Assembly: GCF_024138395.1 (NCBI RefSeq)
Contig: NZ_JAMYDU010000001.1
Coordinates: forward strand, 620,001 to 684,000
DNA length: 64,000 nucleotides
Source: Pseudomonas mandelii
GTDB taxonomy: Bacteria > Pseudomonadota > Gammaproteobacteria > Pseudomonadales > Pseudomonadaceae
Direction of reading: 5' to 3'
This document shows positions 27,588 through 35,994 of this stretch, in pieces. Position 1 is the first letter of the stretch; each line of letters starts with the position of its first letter. The notes under the pieces are model-generated. The model worked only from the letters and a program-made list of their open reading frames with translations. It searched no databases and was not told the origin of the DNA. Both the position numbers and the translations under genes were made by a program.

Positions 27588-29711
27588 ATGGTGGCTTTAC
27601 CGCGCATTTACCCCGCCTCTCTCTCACTGCTGGGGCTTTTTGCAGTACCTGATTTGCAAGCAGAAACCCAATCGACATTGGCCCTGCCTGCAACCGCTGT
27701 GACCAGTGATTACAGCGAGCAGAGCTACAAGCCGACTGACAGCCGCAGTGCGCTGAAGATCGACGCCCCGCTGCGGGATATCCCGCAAACGGTGAATGTG
27801 ATCCCCCAGAGCGTGATCAAGGATCAGGGCGCACAGTCGATGGAGGACGTGTTGAAGAACGTCCCCGGCATCGGTCTTTCCAATGGCGATGGCCAGCGCG
27901 ACCAAGTCACCATTCGCGGCTTCAGTGCCATCGGCGACATGTACGTCGACGGTGTGCGTGACGACGCGCTGTACTTCCGCGATCTGTCCAACGTCGAGCG
28001 CGTGGAAGTGATCAAGGGGCCGGCAGCGGTGCTCTATGGCCGTGGCTCATCCGGTGGCCTGATCAACAGCATCAGCAAGAAACCTAACTTCACTCCCAAG
28101 CAGGAAGTGGGTGTAAGCTTCGACAGCGAGGGTAAAAAGCGCACGCAGTTCGACGCCGGCTGGACCGATCAGCAGCAAAACGACAAGGCATTCCGGGTGA
28201 CCGGTGCACTGGAGAACAGCGACACCTTCCGCGATGACGGCTACATCGATCGCAAGGCCATTGCGCCTTCGGCCTACTTCAAGCTCTCCGATGATCTTGA
28301 GCTGAACCTGGGGGCGACGTACCTCTACGACAAACGCCTGATCGACTTCGGCATTCCCGCGCGGGGCGATCGCCCGGTCGATGTCGATCGGGACAAGCGT
28401 TTCGGTTCCGCCGACCCGGATGACGATTACACCCGCAGCGAAGTATTCTCGTTCACGGCCGGCGTCGACTACCGCATCAACGACGACTTCACCCTGAGCA
28501 ACACCAGCCGTTACTACCACTACGACCTGGATCGCAACAACACACTCGCCGACTCCAGCCCGACACGTTTCGTCACCGCGCCCAATGGCGAATTGCTGGT
28601 CAAACTCAATCGCGGCAACGTGCAGCGCAAGGAAGACGGCTGGTTCAACCAGACCGAACTGAAGCAACAAGCCACGCTGGCCGGGATGAACCACAACCTG
28701 CTCTATGGCGTGGAACTGGGGCGTCAGGTCAAGGATCAATCCGTCTTCAGCCAGAACAACGTAGCGCGGGTCCCGGTGTACCGCGATGGCTTGGTCGACG
28801 TGCCGTTCCAGGCCAACCGACAAACCGCCAAGGGCACCACTACCCAGGACACGGCCGGTTTCTACGTCCAGGATCTGATTGAACTGACCCCGCATTGGAA
28901 AGCTTTGCTGGGTGTGCGCTATGACGTGTTCGACCAGGAATATTCGGATGACCTGACGCGTGCCACCCTATCCCGAACCGACAACACCTGGAGCCCACGC
29001 GCAGGCCTGGTCTATCAGCCTGATCAGGTTCAGTCCTACTACATTTCGGTGAGTCGCTCTTATCAACCCTCCTCCGAAGTCTTCGCTCTGAGTACCACCA
29101 ACCAGGACCTCGAGCCGGAGCAAACCACCAACTTCGAGATCGGCGGCAAGTGGGACCTGTTCGACAACCGCCTGGCGTTGACGGCGGCGCTGTTCCGTCT
29201 GGAACGCACCAACATGAAAACTACCGATCCGGCGAACCCGACCAAACTGGTCCTGTCGGGCGAGCAGCGCACCGACGGTCTTGAACTGACCGCCAGCGGG
29301 CAGTTGAGTGACAAGTGGCAGGTCTATGCCGGCTATGCCTATCTGGACGCCGAGATCATCAAGTCCAACAGCCGAACCAATGGCGTCGCCAACGAAGGCC
29401 AGACACCCACCCTGACCCCGCGTCACAGTGCCAACCTGTGGCTGGTGCGCTCGCTCACCAACACCTGGCGCGTGGGCATGGGGGCGAACTATGTCGATGA
29501 CCGTTACACCGCCCTGGATAACCAGGTGGTCATGCCCGCTTACACCACCGTGGACGCGGCGTTGCTCTATAACTTGCCGAAATGGGACATGGCGCTGCGC
29601 TTGCGCAACGTCTTCGACAAGGACTATTACGCCTCGGCCCATGGCTCGGTGGACCTGATCACCCCCGGAGCACCACGGACGCTGGAGTTGAGCACCAACT
29701 ACCGGTTCTGA
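27588..29711 (+). CDS. TonB-dependent catecholate siderophore receptor (Fiu-like)
   Basis: A 707-residue outer-membrane receptor. The signal peptide ends near LFAVPDLQAE. The plug has LRDIPQTVNVIPQSVIKDQG, DVLKNVPGIGLSNGDGQRDQ, FSAIGDMYVDGVRDDALYF and NVERVEVIKGPAAVLYGRG, and the VRDDALYFRDL segment resembles Fiu-type catecholate receptors. The barrel ends in the usual aromatic residue (LSTNYRF). ATG 27588 has AAGGAG just upstream; an earlier in-frame start (27522) would place the Fur box inside the gene. Iron regulation is suggested by that Fur box. The ligand is probably a monomeric or simple catecholate, by similarity only. Confidence 0.92.
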   Translation: MVALPRIYPASLSLLGLFAVPDLQAETQSTLALPATAVTSDYSEQSYKPTDSRSALKIDAPLRDIPQTVNVIPQSVIKDQGAQSMEDVLKNVPGIGLSNGDGQRDQVTIRGFSAIGDMYVDGVRDDALYFRDLSNVERVEVIKGPAAVLYGRGSSGGLINSISKKPNFTPKQEVGVSFDSEGKKRTQFDAGWTDQQQNDKAFRVTGALENSDTFRDDGYIDRKAIAPSAYFKLSDDLELNLGATYLYDKRLIDFGIPARGDRPVDVDRDKRFGSADPDDDYTRSEVFSFTAGVDYRINDDFTLSNTSRYYHYDLDRNNTLADSSPTRFVTAPNGELLVKLNRGNVQRKEDGWFNQTELKQQATLAGMNHNLLYGVELGRQVKDQSVFSQNNVARVPVYRDGLVDVPFQANRQTAKGTTTQDTAGFYVQDLIELTPHWKALLGVRYDVFDQEYSDDLTRATLSRTDNTWSPRAGLVYQPDQVQSYYISVSRSYQPSSEVFALSTTNQDLEPEQTTNFEIGGKWDLFDNRLALTAALFRLERTNMKTTDPANPTKLVLSGEQRTDGLELTASGQLSDKWQVYAGYAYLDAEIIKSNSRTNGVANEGQTPTLTPRHSANLWLVRSLTNTWRVGMGANYVDDRYTALDNQVVMPAYTTVDAALLYNLPKWDMALRLRNVFDKDYYASAHGSVDLITPGAPRTLELSTNYRF

Positions 29712-29763
29712 GTGGAAATCTGAAATCAAATGCCGCAATGCCGGTCAGTTAAGCGCAATCCAT

Positions 29764-29851
29764 GTGGGAGCGAGCTTGCTCGCGATTGCGGCGGACCAGT
29801 CGACATTAATATTGAATGATCAACCGCTATCGCGAGCAAGCTCGCTCCCAC
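29764..29851. repeat. REPIN-type inverted repeat downstream of siderophore receptor
   Basis: Arms GTGGGAGCGAGCTTGCTCGC and its reverse complement face each other around a spacer of about 40 bases. This is a typical Pseudomonas REP doublet. The surrounding gap 29712-30018 contains no gene apart from this repeat; an adjoining tag, AATGCCGGTCAGTTAAGC (29737-29754), recurs near the repeat at 51556-51812. Confidence 0.88.
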
Positions 29852-30018
29852 AGGTTTTGCGTCTTAACCGATTGGCAACAGACGCCCTGCATTCCAGGGC
29901 GTGTATTGCAGCCCGCAACATCGTGACAACGATCAAAAGCTCAACTAATCTTCAGCGCGCGAGAGTGATTGAGAATCTCTCGCGTTGTCAGACAACAACA
30001 ATATTTCGAGGAAAACCC

Positions 30019-30282
30019 ATGCGTAAACTTCTGTTGCTCTCCCTTCTTGCCGCCTCCCCCTTGGCCTTCGCCGGCCCTGAATGCACCACCACCGACAAGG
30101 CTCAATGGCAGGACCAGGCCAAGTTTCAGGAAGATCTCAAGGCCAAGGGCTACGACATCAAGAAGTTCAAAGTCACTGGCGGCAATTGCTACGAGATCTA
30201 TGGCTTTGACAAAGACAAGCGCAAAGTCGAAATCTACTTCGACCCGGTCAGTGGCAAGGTCGTGAAAGAAGAGATCGAATAA
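30019..30282 (+). CDS. Periplasmic PepSY-domain protein
   Basis: The 87-residue protein has a signal peptide (MRKLLLLSLLAASPLAFA) and a single PepSY domain: WQDQAKFQEDLKAKGYDIKK, then VTGGNCYEIYGFDKDKRKVE and FDPVSGKVVKEEIE. A Cys pair (in ECTTTDK and NCYEIY) may form a disulfide. GAGG precedes the ATG by seven bases; a longer in-frame reading starting within the REPIN is rejected. It lies seven bases before a cytochrome b gene, a common pairing in which the PepSY protein may act as a periplasmic partner of the electron-transfer membrane protein. Confidence 0.9.
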   Translation: MRKLLLLSLLAASPLAFAGPECTTTDKAQWQDQAKFQEDLKAKGYDIKKFKVTGGNCYEIYGFDKDKRKVEIYFDPVSGKVVKEEIE

Positions 30283-30289
30283 GGCCCCT

Positions 30290-30817
30290 GTGAAAGCTGA
30301 AACCCTGCGCCTCTGGGACCCTCTCGTACGCGTGTGTCATTGGTCCCTGGTGGTTGTCTTCATCAGCGACTACTTCCTCAATGAGGAAGGCGACGGCTGG
30401 CATCGCTGGCTCGGCTATTACGCCGTGGCTGTCGTGCTGGTGCGTGTGGTGTGGGGGTTCATCGGCCCGCCATCGGCGCGTTGGTCAGACTTTTGGCCAA
30501 CCCCGACGCGCGTCGTTCAGCATGGCCGGGCGCTGTTTTCCGGCAAGGGCTATCACCGCATGGGGCACTCGCCCATCGGCGCACTGGTGATGGTCCTCAT
30601 GCTGCTGTTGATGACCGGCCTGGGTATCAGCGGTTTTTTGATGGAAGAAGTGGACTATTTCTGGGGCGAAGACTGGCTACGGGATGTCCACGAGTTTATG
30701 GCCGATGCCCTGCTCGCATTGGTTTGCGTGCATATCGTCGCGGCGCTGGTGGAGAGCGTTCGCTTGCGTGAGAACCTGCCGCTGTCGATGATCACGGGCC
30801 ATCGTCGTAAGCGCTAG
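30290..30817 (+). CDS. Cytochrome b561-family membrane protein
   Basis: The product has 175 residues and four predicted helices. Candidate haem ligands are His in RVCHWSLVVVF (helix 1), in GDGWHRWLGYYAV (helix 2) and in DVHEFMADALLALVCVHIVAAL (helices 3-4). It begins with GTG at 30290, with AAGG eight bases upstream. It probably forms an operon with the PepSY gene. Likely role is electron transfer between quinol and a periplasmic acceptor; the partner is unknown. Confidence 0.9.
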   Translation: MKAETLRLWDPLVRVCHWSLVVVFISDYFLNEEGDGWHRWLGYYAVAVVLVRVVWGFIGPPSARWSDFWPTPTRVVQHGRALFSGKGYHRMGHSPIGALVMVLMLLLMTGLGISGFLMEEVDYFWGEDWLRDVHEFMADALLALVCVHIVAALVESVRLRENLPLSMITGHRRKR

Positions 30818-30901
30818 AAGAGTTCAAGTACTCTCCCCGGCGCGAAGGTTTCTGATACCGCACATTGCCCTCCCCCTCGCGGGAAAGGGCGAGTGCCGAT
30901 C

Positions 30902-32578
30902 CTATGTGTGATGAATTTCCCGATCCTTGGTTTCCGGCAGGAAGAACGTGCCAAGAATGGCTGTCATCACGGCGATGACGATGGGGTACCACAACCCGTA
31001 ATAGATATCCCCCGTGGCCGCGACCATCGCGAATGCCACCGTGGGCAGAAAGCCGCCGAACCAGCCATTGCCGATGTGATACGGCAGCGACATCGAGGTA
31101 TAGCGGATGCGCGCCGGGAAGAGTTCCACCAGCCAGGCGGCGATCGGGCCGTAGACCATGGTGACGTAGATCACCAGGATGGTCAGAAGCAACAACACCA
31201 TCGGATAGTTGGTCTTCGCCGGGTCGGCCTTCTCGGGGTAACCGGCGTCCTTGAGGGCGGTGCCCAGAGTAGCGACGAAGGCATCGTTGCGGACCTTGAA
31301 GTCGGCGGCCGGCATGCCGGTGCCCTCGAAGCTCGGGATCACCTTGTCGCCTATGCGAACCTGCGCGACGGCGCCAGGCTCGGCCTTCTCGTTCTCATAG
31401 GGAATGGCCCTCTTCGCCAACACGGTCTTGGCGAGGTCGCAGGAGCTGGTGAATTTGGCTTTGCCCACCGGGTCGAACTGGAACGAGCATTTACTCGGAT
31501 CGGCGATCACCGTGACCGGGTTTTTCTCCTGCGCGGCGAACACGTCGGGGTTACCGTATTGGGTCAACGCCTGGAAGATCGGGAAGTAGGTCAGCGCCGC
31601 GAGGATGCAGCCGGCCATGATGATCCCTTTGCGGCCAATGCGATCGGACAGGCTGCCGAATACGATGAAGAACGGCGTGCCGATCAGCAGCGAGCCGGCA
31701 ATCAGGAAGTTGGCGGTCTGCGGATCAATCTTCAGCGTCTGCAACAGGAAAAACAGTGCGTAGAACTGCCCGGTGTACCAGACTACCGCCTGGCCGGCTG
31801 TACCGCCGAGCAGGGCCATGATCACTATCTTGAGATTGTCCCAGCGGGCGAAGGATTCGGTCAGCGGCGCCTTGGAGGACTTGCCTTCTTCCTTCATCTT
31901 CAAGAACACCGGTGACTCGCTGAGTTGCAAGCGGATGTACACCGAGATGATCAGCAACAGGATCGACAGCAGGAAGGGAATCCGCCAGCCCCAGGCCTCG
32001 AAGGCTTCGGTGCCGAGGATGGTGCGGCAGGCGAGGATCACCAGCAACGAAAGGAACAGGCCGAGGGTCGCGGTGGTCTGGATCCATGAGGTGAAGTAGC
32101 CGCGCTTGCCCTTCGGCGCATGTTCGGCCACGTAGGTCGCCGCTCCGCCATACTCACCGCCCAGGGCCAGACCTTGCAACAGGCGCAGGGTGATCAGAAT
32201 GATCGGTGCCGCCACGCCGATGGTCGCATAGCCGGGTAGAAAGCCCACTATGGCGGTGGAGATACCCATGATGACAATGGTGATGAGGAACGTGTGTTTG
32301 CGCCCGATCATGTCGCCCAGTCGGCCGAACACAATGGCGCCGAATGGACGTACAGCGAAGCCGGCGGCGAACGCGAGCAGCGCGAAGATGAAGGACGTTG
32401 TCTCATTGACGCCGGCGAAGAAGTGCTTCGCTATGATCGCGGCGAGGGAGCCATAAAGGTAGAAGTCGTACCACTCGAACACGGTGCCCAGGGACGAGGC
32501 GAAAATGACCTTGCGCTCCTCCTTGGTGATCCCGTGGTGGGGCGCGCTGCCCGTGGATGTATTGTCGATTGCGGCCAT
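30902..32578 (-). CDS. MHS-family MFS transporter with long inserted loop
   Basis: The 558-residue protein has the metabolite:H+ symporter features: SSLGTVFEWYDFYLYGSLAA at helix 1, FGRLGDMIGRKHTFLITI in loop 2-3 and RLLQGLALGGEYGGAATY at helix 4. Between the later helices (about residues 335-445) is an extra soluble stretch of roughly 100 residues with two Cys (CSFQFDP and SSCDLAK), absent from the shorter MHS carrier at 45875. Strong ribosome binding site before ATG. It is divergent from the GntR gene and next to hydroxyproline genes, so it could carry hydroxyproline or a related acid, but this is inference. Confidence 0.88.
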   Translation of the reverse strand: MAAIDNTSTGSAPHHGITKEERKVIFASSLGTVFEWYDFYLYGSLAAIIAKHFFAGVNETTSFIFALLAFAAGFAVRPFGAIVFGRLGDMIGRKHTFLITIVIMGISTAIVGFLPGYATIGVAAPIILITLRLLQGLALGGEYGGAATYVAEHAPKGKRGYFTSWIQTTATLGLFLSLLVILACRTILGTEAFEAWGWRIPFLLSILLLIISVYIRLQLSESPVFLKMKEEGKSSKAPLTESFARWDNLKIVIMALLGGTAGQAVVWYTGQFYALFFLLQTLKIDPQTANFLIAGSLLIGTPFFIVFGSLSDRIGRKGIIMAGCILAALTYFPIFQALTQYGNPDVFAAQEKNPVTVIADPSKCSFQFDPVGKAKFTSSCDLAKTVLAKRAIPYENEKAEPGAVAQVRIGDKVIPSFEGTGMPAADFKVRNDAFVATLGTALKDAGYPEKADPAKTNYPMVLLLLTILVIYVTMVYGPIAAWLVELFPARIRYTSMSLPYHIGNGWFGGFLPTVAFAMVAATGDIYYGLWYPIVIAVMTAILGTFFLPETKDREIHHT

Positions 32579-32942
32579 GAGTCTTCTCCGTCTTGCTCTT
32601 GTTATAGGCCGGAGTACCTCACTTTCTTTTTACCGCACCCAGGCCCTATGGCTGATGTCATCGGATTACGGATTGCGCGAAGCATGGAAACAGGCTGACG
32701 GCCTCGCATCGCTGCAAGGTTTCTTGAAGCATAATCGGCTTCGCGCAGATATCCACTCGGGGCATCCCGTTCAAACACGGGCCGACGCGCTGTCCAATGA
32801 CAATTCAGGCCGGTGAGAACTCATGCGAAGCGTCTGGGTAGCGCCCCGCTGCTGCCTATTCTTCGGGCGGCCATCGCCTGGAACTTCGCAGCGAAAGAAT
32901 TTCGTATACCCTATCGCCATCTCACTCCAAACGACCGCTGCC
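32579..32942. other. Divergent intergenic region between MFS gene and gntR-type regulator
   Basis: The 364 bases hold no gene I can support. A perfect 9-base inverted repeat (GCGCGAAGC and GCTTCGCGC) lies at about 32677-32748 with a long loop. A near copy of the TCGTATACGA palindrome (TCGTATACCC) lies at 32902-32911. An in-frame extension of the regulator from 32823 is possible but less likely than the GTG at 32943. Confidence 0.5.
32902..32911 (+). promoter_or_regulatory. Degenerate GntR-type operator upstream of the regulator gene
   Basis: TCGTATACCC matches the palindrome TCGTATACGA at eight of ten positions and lies 32 bases before the GTG start of the GntR/FCD gene, so it could be an autoregulatory site. 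Exact copies occur at 38907 and 44849. Confidence 0.4.
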
Positions 32943-33614
32943 GTGAACCTGACCAAACTCAACGCTCCCGACCTTGGCAATACCCCTTCGACCTCGGAAA
33001 TCATCACCCGCCATTTGCGGGACGCGATTGTCGCCGGGCATTTCGCCGAAGATGAGCCGATTCGCCAGGACGACATTGCCCGCCAGTTCAACGTCAGCAA
33101 GATCCCGGTGCGCGAGGCCCTCAAGCGGCTGGAGGCCGAAGGGCTGGTGATGTTCCAGCGCAATCGCGGGGCGATGGTCACGCGGGTTTCCGATGCAGAA
33201 CTGGCGCAGATGTTCGAAGTGCGGATGTTACTGGAGGACAAAATACTGCGCCTGGCCATTCCCAACATGACCGAAGAAACCTTCGCCCGTGCCGAGCGTA
33301 TCTGTCAGGAATTCATCGGCGAGGACGACGTGGGCCGCTGGGCCGAGCTCAATTGGGAGTTGCACGCCTGCCTTTACGAGCCGGCGCAACGGCCGTTTCT
33401 GGTCAGCCTGATTCGTTCGGTCAACGATAAGCTGGAGCGCTACCTGCGCATGCAGATGAGCCTGTCGGCCGGCAAGGAACGGGCCGATCACGAGCACCGC
33501 GAGATCATCAAAGCCTGCCGTGCCGGAGATGTGGACCTGGCGGTGAAACTGCTGGATGAGCACATTGCCGGGGTCTGCAAAACCCTGTTCGAGCATCTGC
33601 CTCACGCGCACTAG
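32943..33614 (+). CDS. GntR-family (FCD domain) transcriptional regulator
   Basis: A 223-residue regulator. The N-terminal winged helix has EIITRHLRDAIVAGHFAEDE and RQFNVSKIPVREALKRLEAE. The C-terminal FCD ligand domain has MFEVRMLLEDKILRLAIPNM, the His-containing NWELHACLYEPAQRP and HEHREIIKACRAGD, residues that usually bind a metal and a carboxylate ligand. Members often recognise palindromes of the TnGTATACnA type, which matches the sites in this window. The GTG at 32943 is preferred; the ribosome binding site is weak. Likely regulates the hydroxyproline transport and catabolic genes to its right. Confidence 0.9.
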   Translation: MNLTKLNAPDLGNTPSTSEIITRHLRDAIVAGHFAEDEPIRQDDIARQFNVSKIPVREALKRLEAEGLVMFQRNRGAMVTRVSDAELAQMFEVRMLLEDKILRLAIPNMTEETFARAERICQEFIGEDDVGRWAELNWELHACLYEPAQRPFLVSLIRSVNDKLERYLRMQMSLSAGKERADHEHREIIKACRAGDVDLAVKLLDEHIAGVCKTLFEHLPHAH

Positions 33615-33720
33615 GATGCTGTGCTGATTTCGTCATCGGCACAGGATAAATCCATCAAGCCGACACCCCGCCGCGCAGGCCACTCTTTCGTTCACTCATC
33701 TGAACGGACGTGGCCCTCCC

Positions 33721-34653
33721 ATGAATCGCATCACCGTGATCGACTCCCACACCGGCGGCGAACCGACCCGTCTGGTGACCGCCGGCTTTCCTGACCTGGG
33801 CACCGGCAGCATGGCCGAACGTCGTAAGCTGCTCGCCGAACATCACGATCAATGGCGCGCCGCTTGTGTGCTGGAACCCCGTGGCAGCGACGTACTGGTG
33901 GGTGCCTTGCTCTGCACGCCTGTAGACCCGAGCGCTTGTGCCGGGGTGATTTTCTTCAACAACACCGGTTACCTGGGCATGTGCGGCCACGGCACCATCG
34001 GCCTGGTGGCGTCGTTGGCGCATCTGGGCAAGATCAGCCCCGGCGTGCACTGCATCGAGACGCCGGTGGGCACGGTGCAGGCGACCCTGCACGAAGATCA
34101 TTCGGTGAGCGTGCGCAATGTGCCCGCCTACCGTTACCGCAAGGCGTTGGTGTTGCAGGTGCCAGAGGTCGGCCAGGTGGTCGGCGATATCGCCTGGGGC
34201 GGCAACTGGTTTTTCCTGATCGCCGAGCATGGCCTACGGGTGGCCCGCGACAACCTCGACGCGCTGACCGCTTATACCTACGCCGTGCAGCAGGCGTTGG
34301 AGGCCCAGGGTATTCGTGGCGAAGACGGCGGGCTGATCGACCATGTCGAGCTGTTCAGCGATGACGATCACGCCGACAGCCGCAACTTTGTCCTCTGCCC
34401 CGGCAAGGCCTATGACCGCTCACCGTGCGGCACCGGCACCAGCGCCAAACTGGCGTGCCTGGCAGCGGACGACAAGTTGCAACCGGGGCAGATCTGGCGC
34501 CAGGCCAGTGTCATCGGCAGCGAGTTCGAAGGCTCTTACGAATGGCAGTGCGAGCGCGTCGTGCCGACCATTCGTGGGCGCGCGTTCATCAGTTCCGAAG
34601 CCAGTTTGATCATCGAACAGGATGACCCGTTCGCCTGGGGCATTCGTCCATGA
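33721..34653 (+). CDS. lhpA: 4-hydroxyproline 2-epimerase (proline racemase family)
   Basis: The 310-residue cytosolic enzyme converts trans-4-hydroxy-L-proline to cis-4-hydroxy-D-proline. Both catalytic cysteines are visible: Cys88 in [12 protein letters not shown] and Cys236 in [13 protein letters not shown], the same numbering as characterised Pseudomonas enzymes, with Asp232 beside the second. The N-terminal [13 protein letters not shown] is also diagnostic. Its stop overlaps the ATG of the dehydrogenase subunit gene (ATGA), so the four-gene run 33721-37247 is an operon for the first steps of 4-hydroxyproline breakdown. Confidence 0.96.
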   Translation: MNRITVIDSHTGGEPTRLVTAGFPDLGTGSMAERRKLLAEHHDQWRAACVLEPRGSDVLVGALLCTPVDPSACAGVIFFNNTGYLGMCGHGTIGLVASLAHLGKISPGVHCIETPVGTVQATLHEDHSVSVRNVPAYRYRKALVLQVPEVGQVVGDIAWGGNWFFLIAEHGLRVARDNLDALTAYTYAVQQALEAQGIRGEDGGLIDHVELFSDDDHADSRNFVLCPGKAYDRSPCGTGTSAKLACLAADDKLQPGQIWRQASVIGSEFEGSYEWQCERVVPTIRGRAFISSEASLIIEQDDPFAWGIRP

Positions 34654-35765
34654 ACGAGGGCCTTGTGGCCGATGTGATCGTGATCGGCGCCGGCATCATC
34701 GGCGCCGCCTGTGCCCAGGCGCTGGCCCATCGCGGCTTGCAGGTGCTGGTGCTGGACGCCGGCCTCCACGGTGCGACGGCGGCGGGCATGGGCCACTTGC
34801 TGGTGCTCGACGACAACCCGGCCGAGCTGGCCCTGAGTCAATACTCCCTGCAACGCTGGCGCGAACTGGCGCCGGACCTGCCCGACGGCTGCGCTTACCG
34901 CAACAACGGCACGCTGTGGCTGGCGGCCAACGCCGAGGAAATGGCGGTCGCCGATGGCAAATACCTGAACCTGCAAGCCCAGGGCGTGGCGTGCGAATTG
35001 ATCAGTGCCAGTGCTTTGCGCCAGCGTGAACCGGAACTGCGCGAGGGGCTGGAAGGCGGTTTGTTGATCAATGGCGACGGCATTCTTTATGCGCCGGCGA
35101 CGGCCAGCTGGATGCTCGACACCCCGAATATTCGTCAACGCCGGGCGCGGGTCAGCGCGGTCGATGGCAACCGCGTCTGCCTCGATGACGGTCACTGGTT
35201 GAGTGCCGAAGCGGTGGTGTTGGCCAACGGTATTCAGGCCAACGAACTGTGCCCTGAGTTGCCCATCGAGCCGAAAAAAGGTCACCTGCTGATTACCGAT
35301 CGCTACCCCCGCACCATCACCCACACCCTGGTCGAACTGGGTTACGTCACCAGCGCTCACAACGCCACGGGGCCGTCGACCGCCTGCAATATTCAGCCGC
35401 GCCCCACCGGGCAATTGTTCATCGGTGCCTCGCGCCAATTCGGCACCAACGACCCGCAAGTCGAAGGCTGGATGCTGGCGAAAATGCTCAAGCGCGCCGC
35501 CGAGTACATGCCCGGGCTGGCCCGACTCAACGGCATCCGCGCCTGGACCGGCTTTCGCGCCGCCAGCCCCGATGGCCTGCCGCTGGTGGGCCAGCATCCA
35601 CAACGCGAAGGCTTGTGGCTGGCCGTCGGTCACGAAGGATTGGGCGTGACCACCGCCCCCGGCACCGCCGATTTGCTGGTGGCGCAACTGTTCAACGAAA
35701 CCCCGCCATTGGCCGCGCAACCCTATCTGCCCCAGCGTTTCCTCGGAGAACCTGCCTATGCCTGA
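34650..35765 (+). CDS. D-hydroxyproline dehydrogenase, FAD-dependent DAO-type subunit
   Basis: The 371-residue flavoprotein has an N-terminal FAD-binding motif ([20 protein letters not shown]) and the DAO fold, with [16 protein letters not shown] and [20 protein letters not shown] near the C-terminus. It oxidises cis-4-hydroxy-D-proline to 1-pyrroline-4-hydroxy-2-carboxylate, working with the [2Fe-2S] and NAD(P)/FAD-type subunits encoded next. It overlaps both neighbours (4 and 8 bases). The subunit role is inferred from gene order and known heteromeric Pseudomonas D-hydroxyproline dehydrogenases. Confidence 0.92.
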   Translation: MNEGLVADVIVIGAGIIGAACAQALAHRGLQVLVLDAGLHGATAAGMGHLLVLDDNPAELALSQYSLQRWRELAPDLPDGCAYRNNGTLWLAANAEEMAVADGKYLNLQAQGVACELISASALRQREPELREGLEGGLLINGDGILYAPATASWMLDTPNIRQRRARVSAVDGNRVCLDDGHWLSAEAVVLANGIQANELCPELPIEPKKGHLLITDRYPRTITHTLVELGYVTSAHNATGPSTACNIQPRPTGQLFIGASRQFGTNDPQVEGWMLAKMLKRAAEYMPGLARLNGIRAWTGFRAASPDGLPLVGQHPQREGLWLAVGHEGLGVTTAPGTADLLVAQLFNETPPLAAQPYLPQRFLGEPAYA

Positions 35766-35994
35766 TTTGCTGCTGGACGGCCGTGCCTTGAAGGTGGCCG
35801 AGGGCACCAGCGTCGCCGCTGCCTTGGCGCTGGGCAGCGACGGCTGCACGCGCACGTCGGTCAGTGGTCAGCGTCGTGCGCCGCTATGCGGCATGGGCAT
35901 CTGCCAGGAATGCCGGGTGACCATCGACGGCCGGCGACGCCTCGCCTGCCAGACCCTGTGCCGAAACGGCATGCAGGTGGAGACACACCCATGA
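35758..35994 (+). CDS. [2Fe-2S] ferredoxin-like subunit of D-hydroxyproline dehydrogenase
   Basis: A 78-residue protein with a plant-ferredoxin/SoxA-type cluster: Cys in APLCGMGICQECRVTIDG and then LACQ, giving the C-x4-C-x2-C-x(n)-C pattern. It corresponds to the small subunit in heteromeric amino-acid dehydrogenases, passing electrons between the flavin subunits. It overlaps the DAO-type gene by eight bases and the next gene by four. Confidence 0.92.
   Translation: MPDLLLDGRALKVAEGTSVAAALALGSDGCTRTSVSGQRRAPLCGMGICQECRVTIDGRRRLACQTLCRNGMQVETHP

Noticed and set aside
29764..30018. N-terminal extension of the PepSY gene into the upstream REPIN
   Set aside because: Would remove the signal peptide from the N-terminus; ATG 30019 has a ribosome binding site.
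34536..35855. 439-codon minus-strand frame opposite the D-hydroxyproline dehydrogenase gene
   Set aside because: Antisense shadow of a gene with FAD motif and operon overlaps on both sides.
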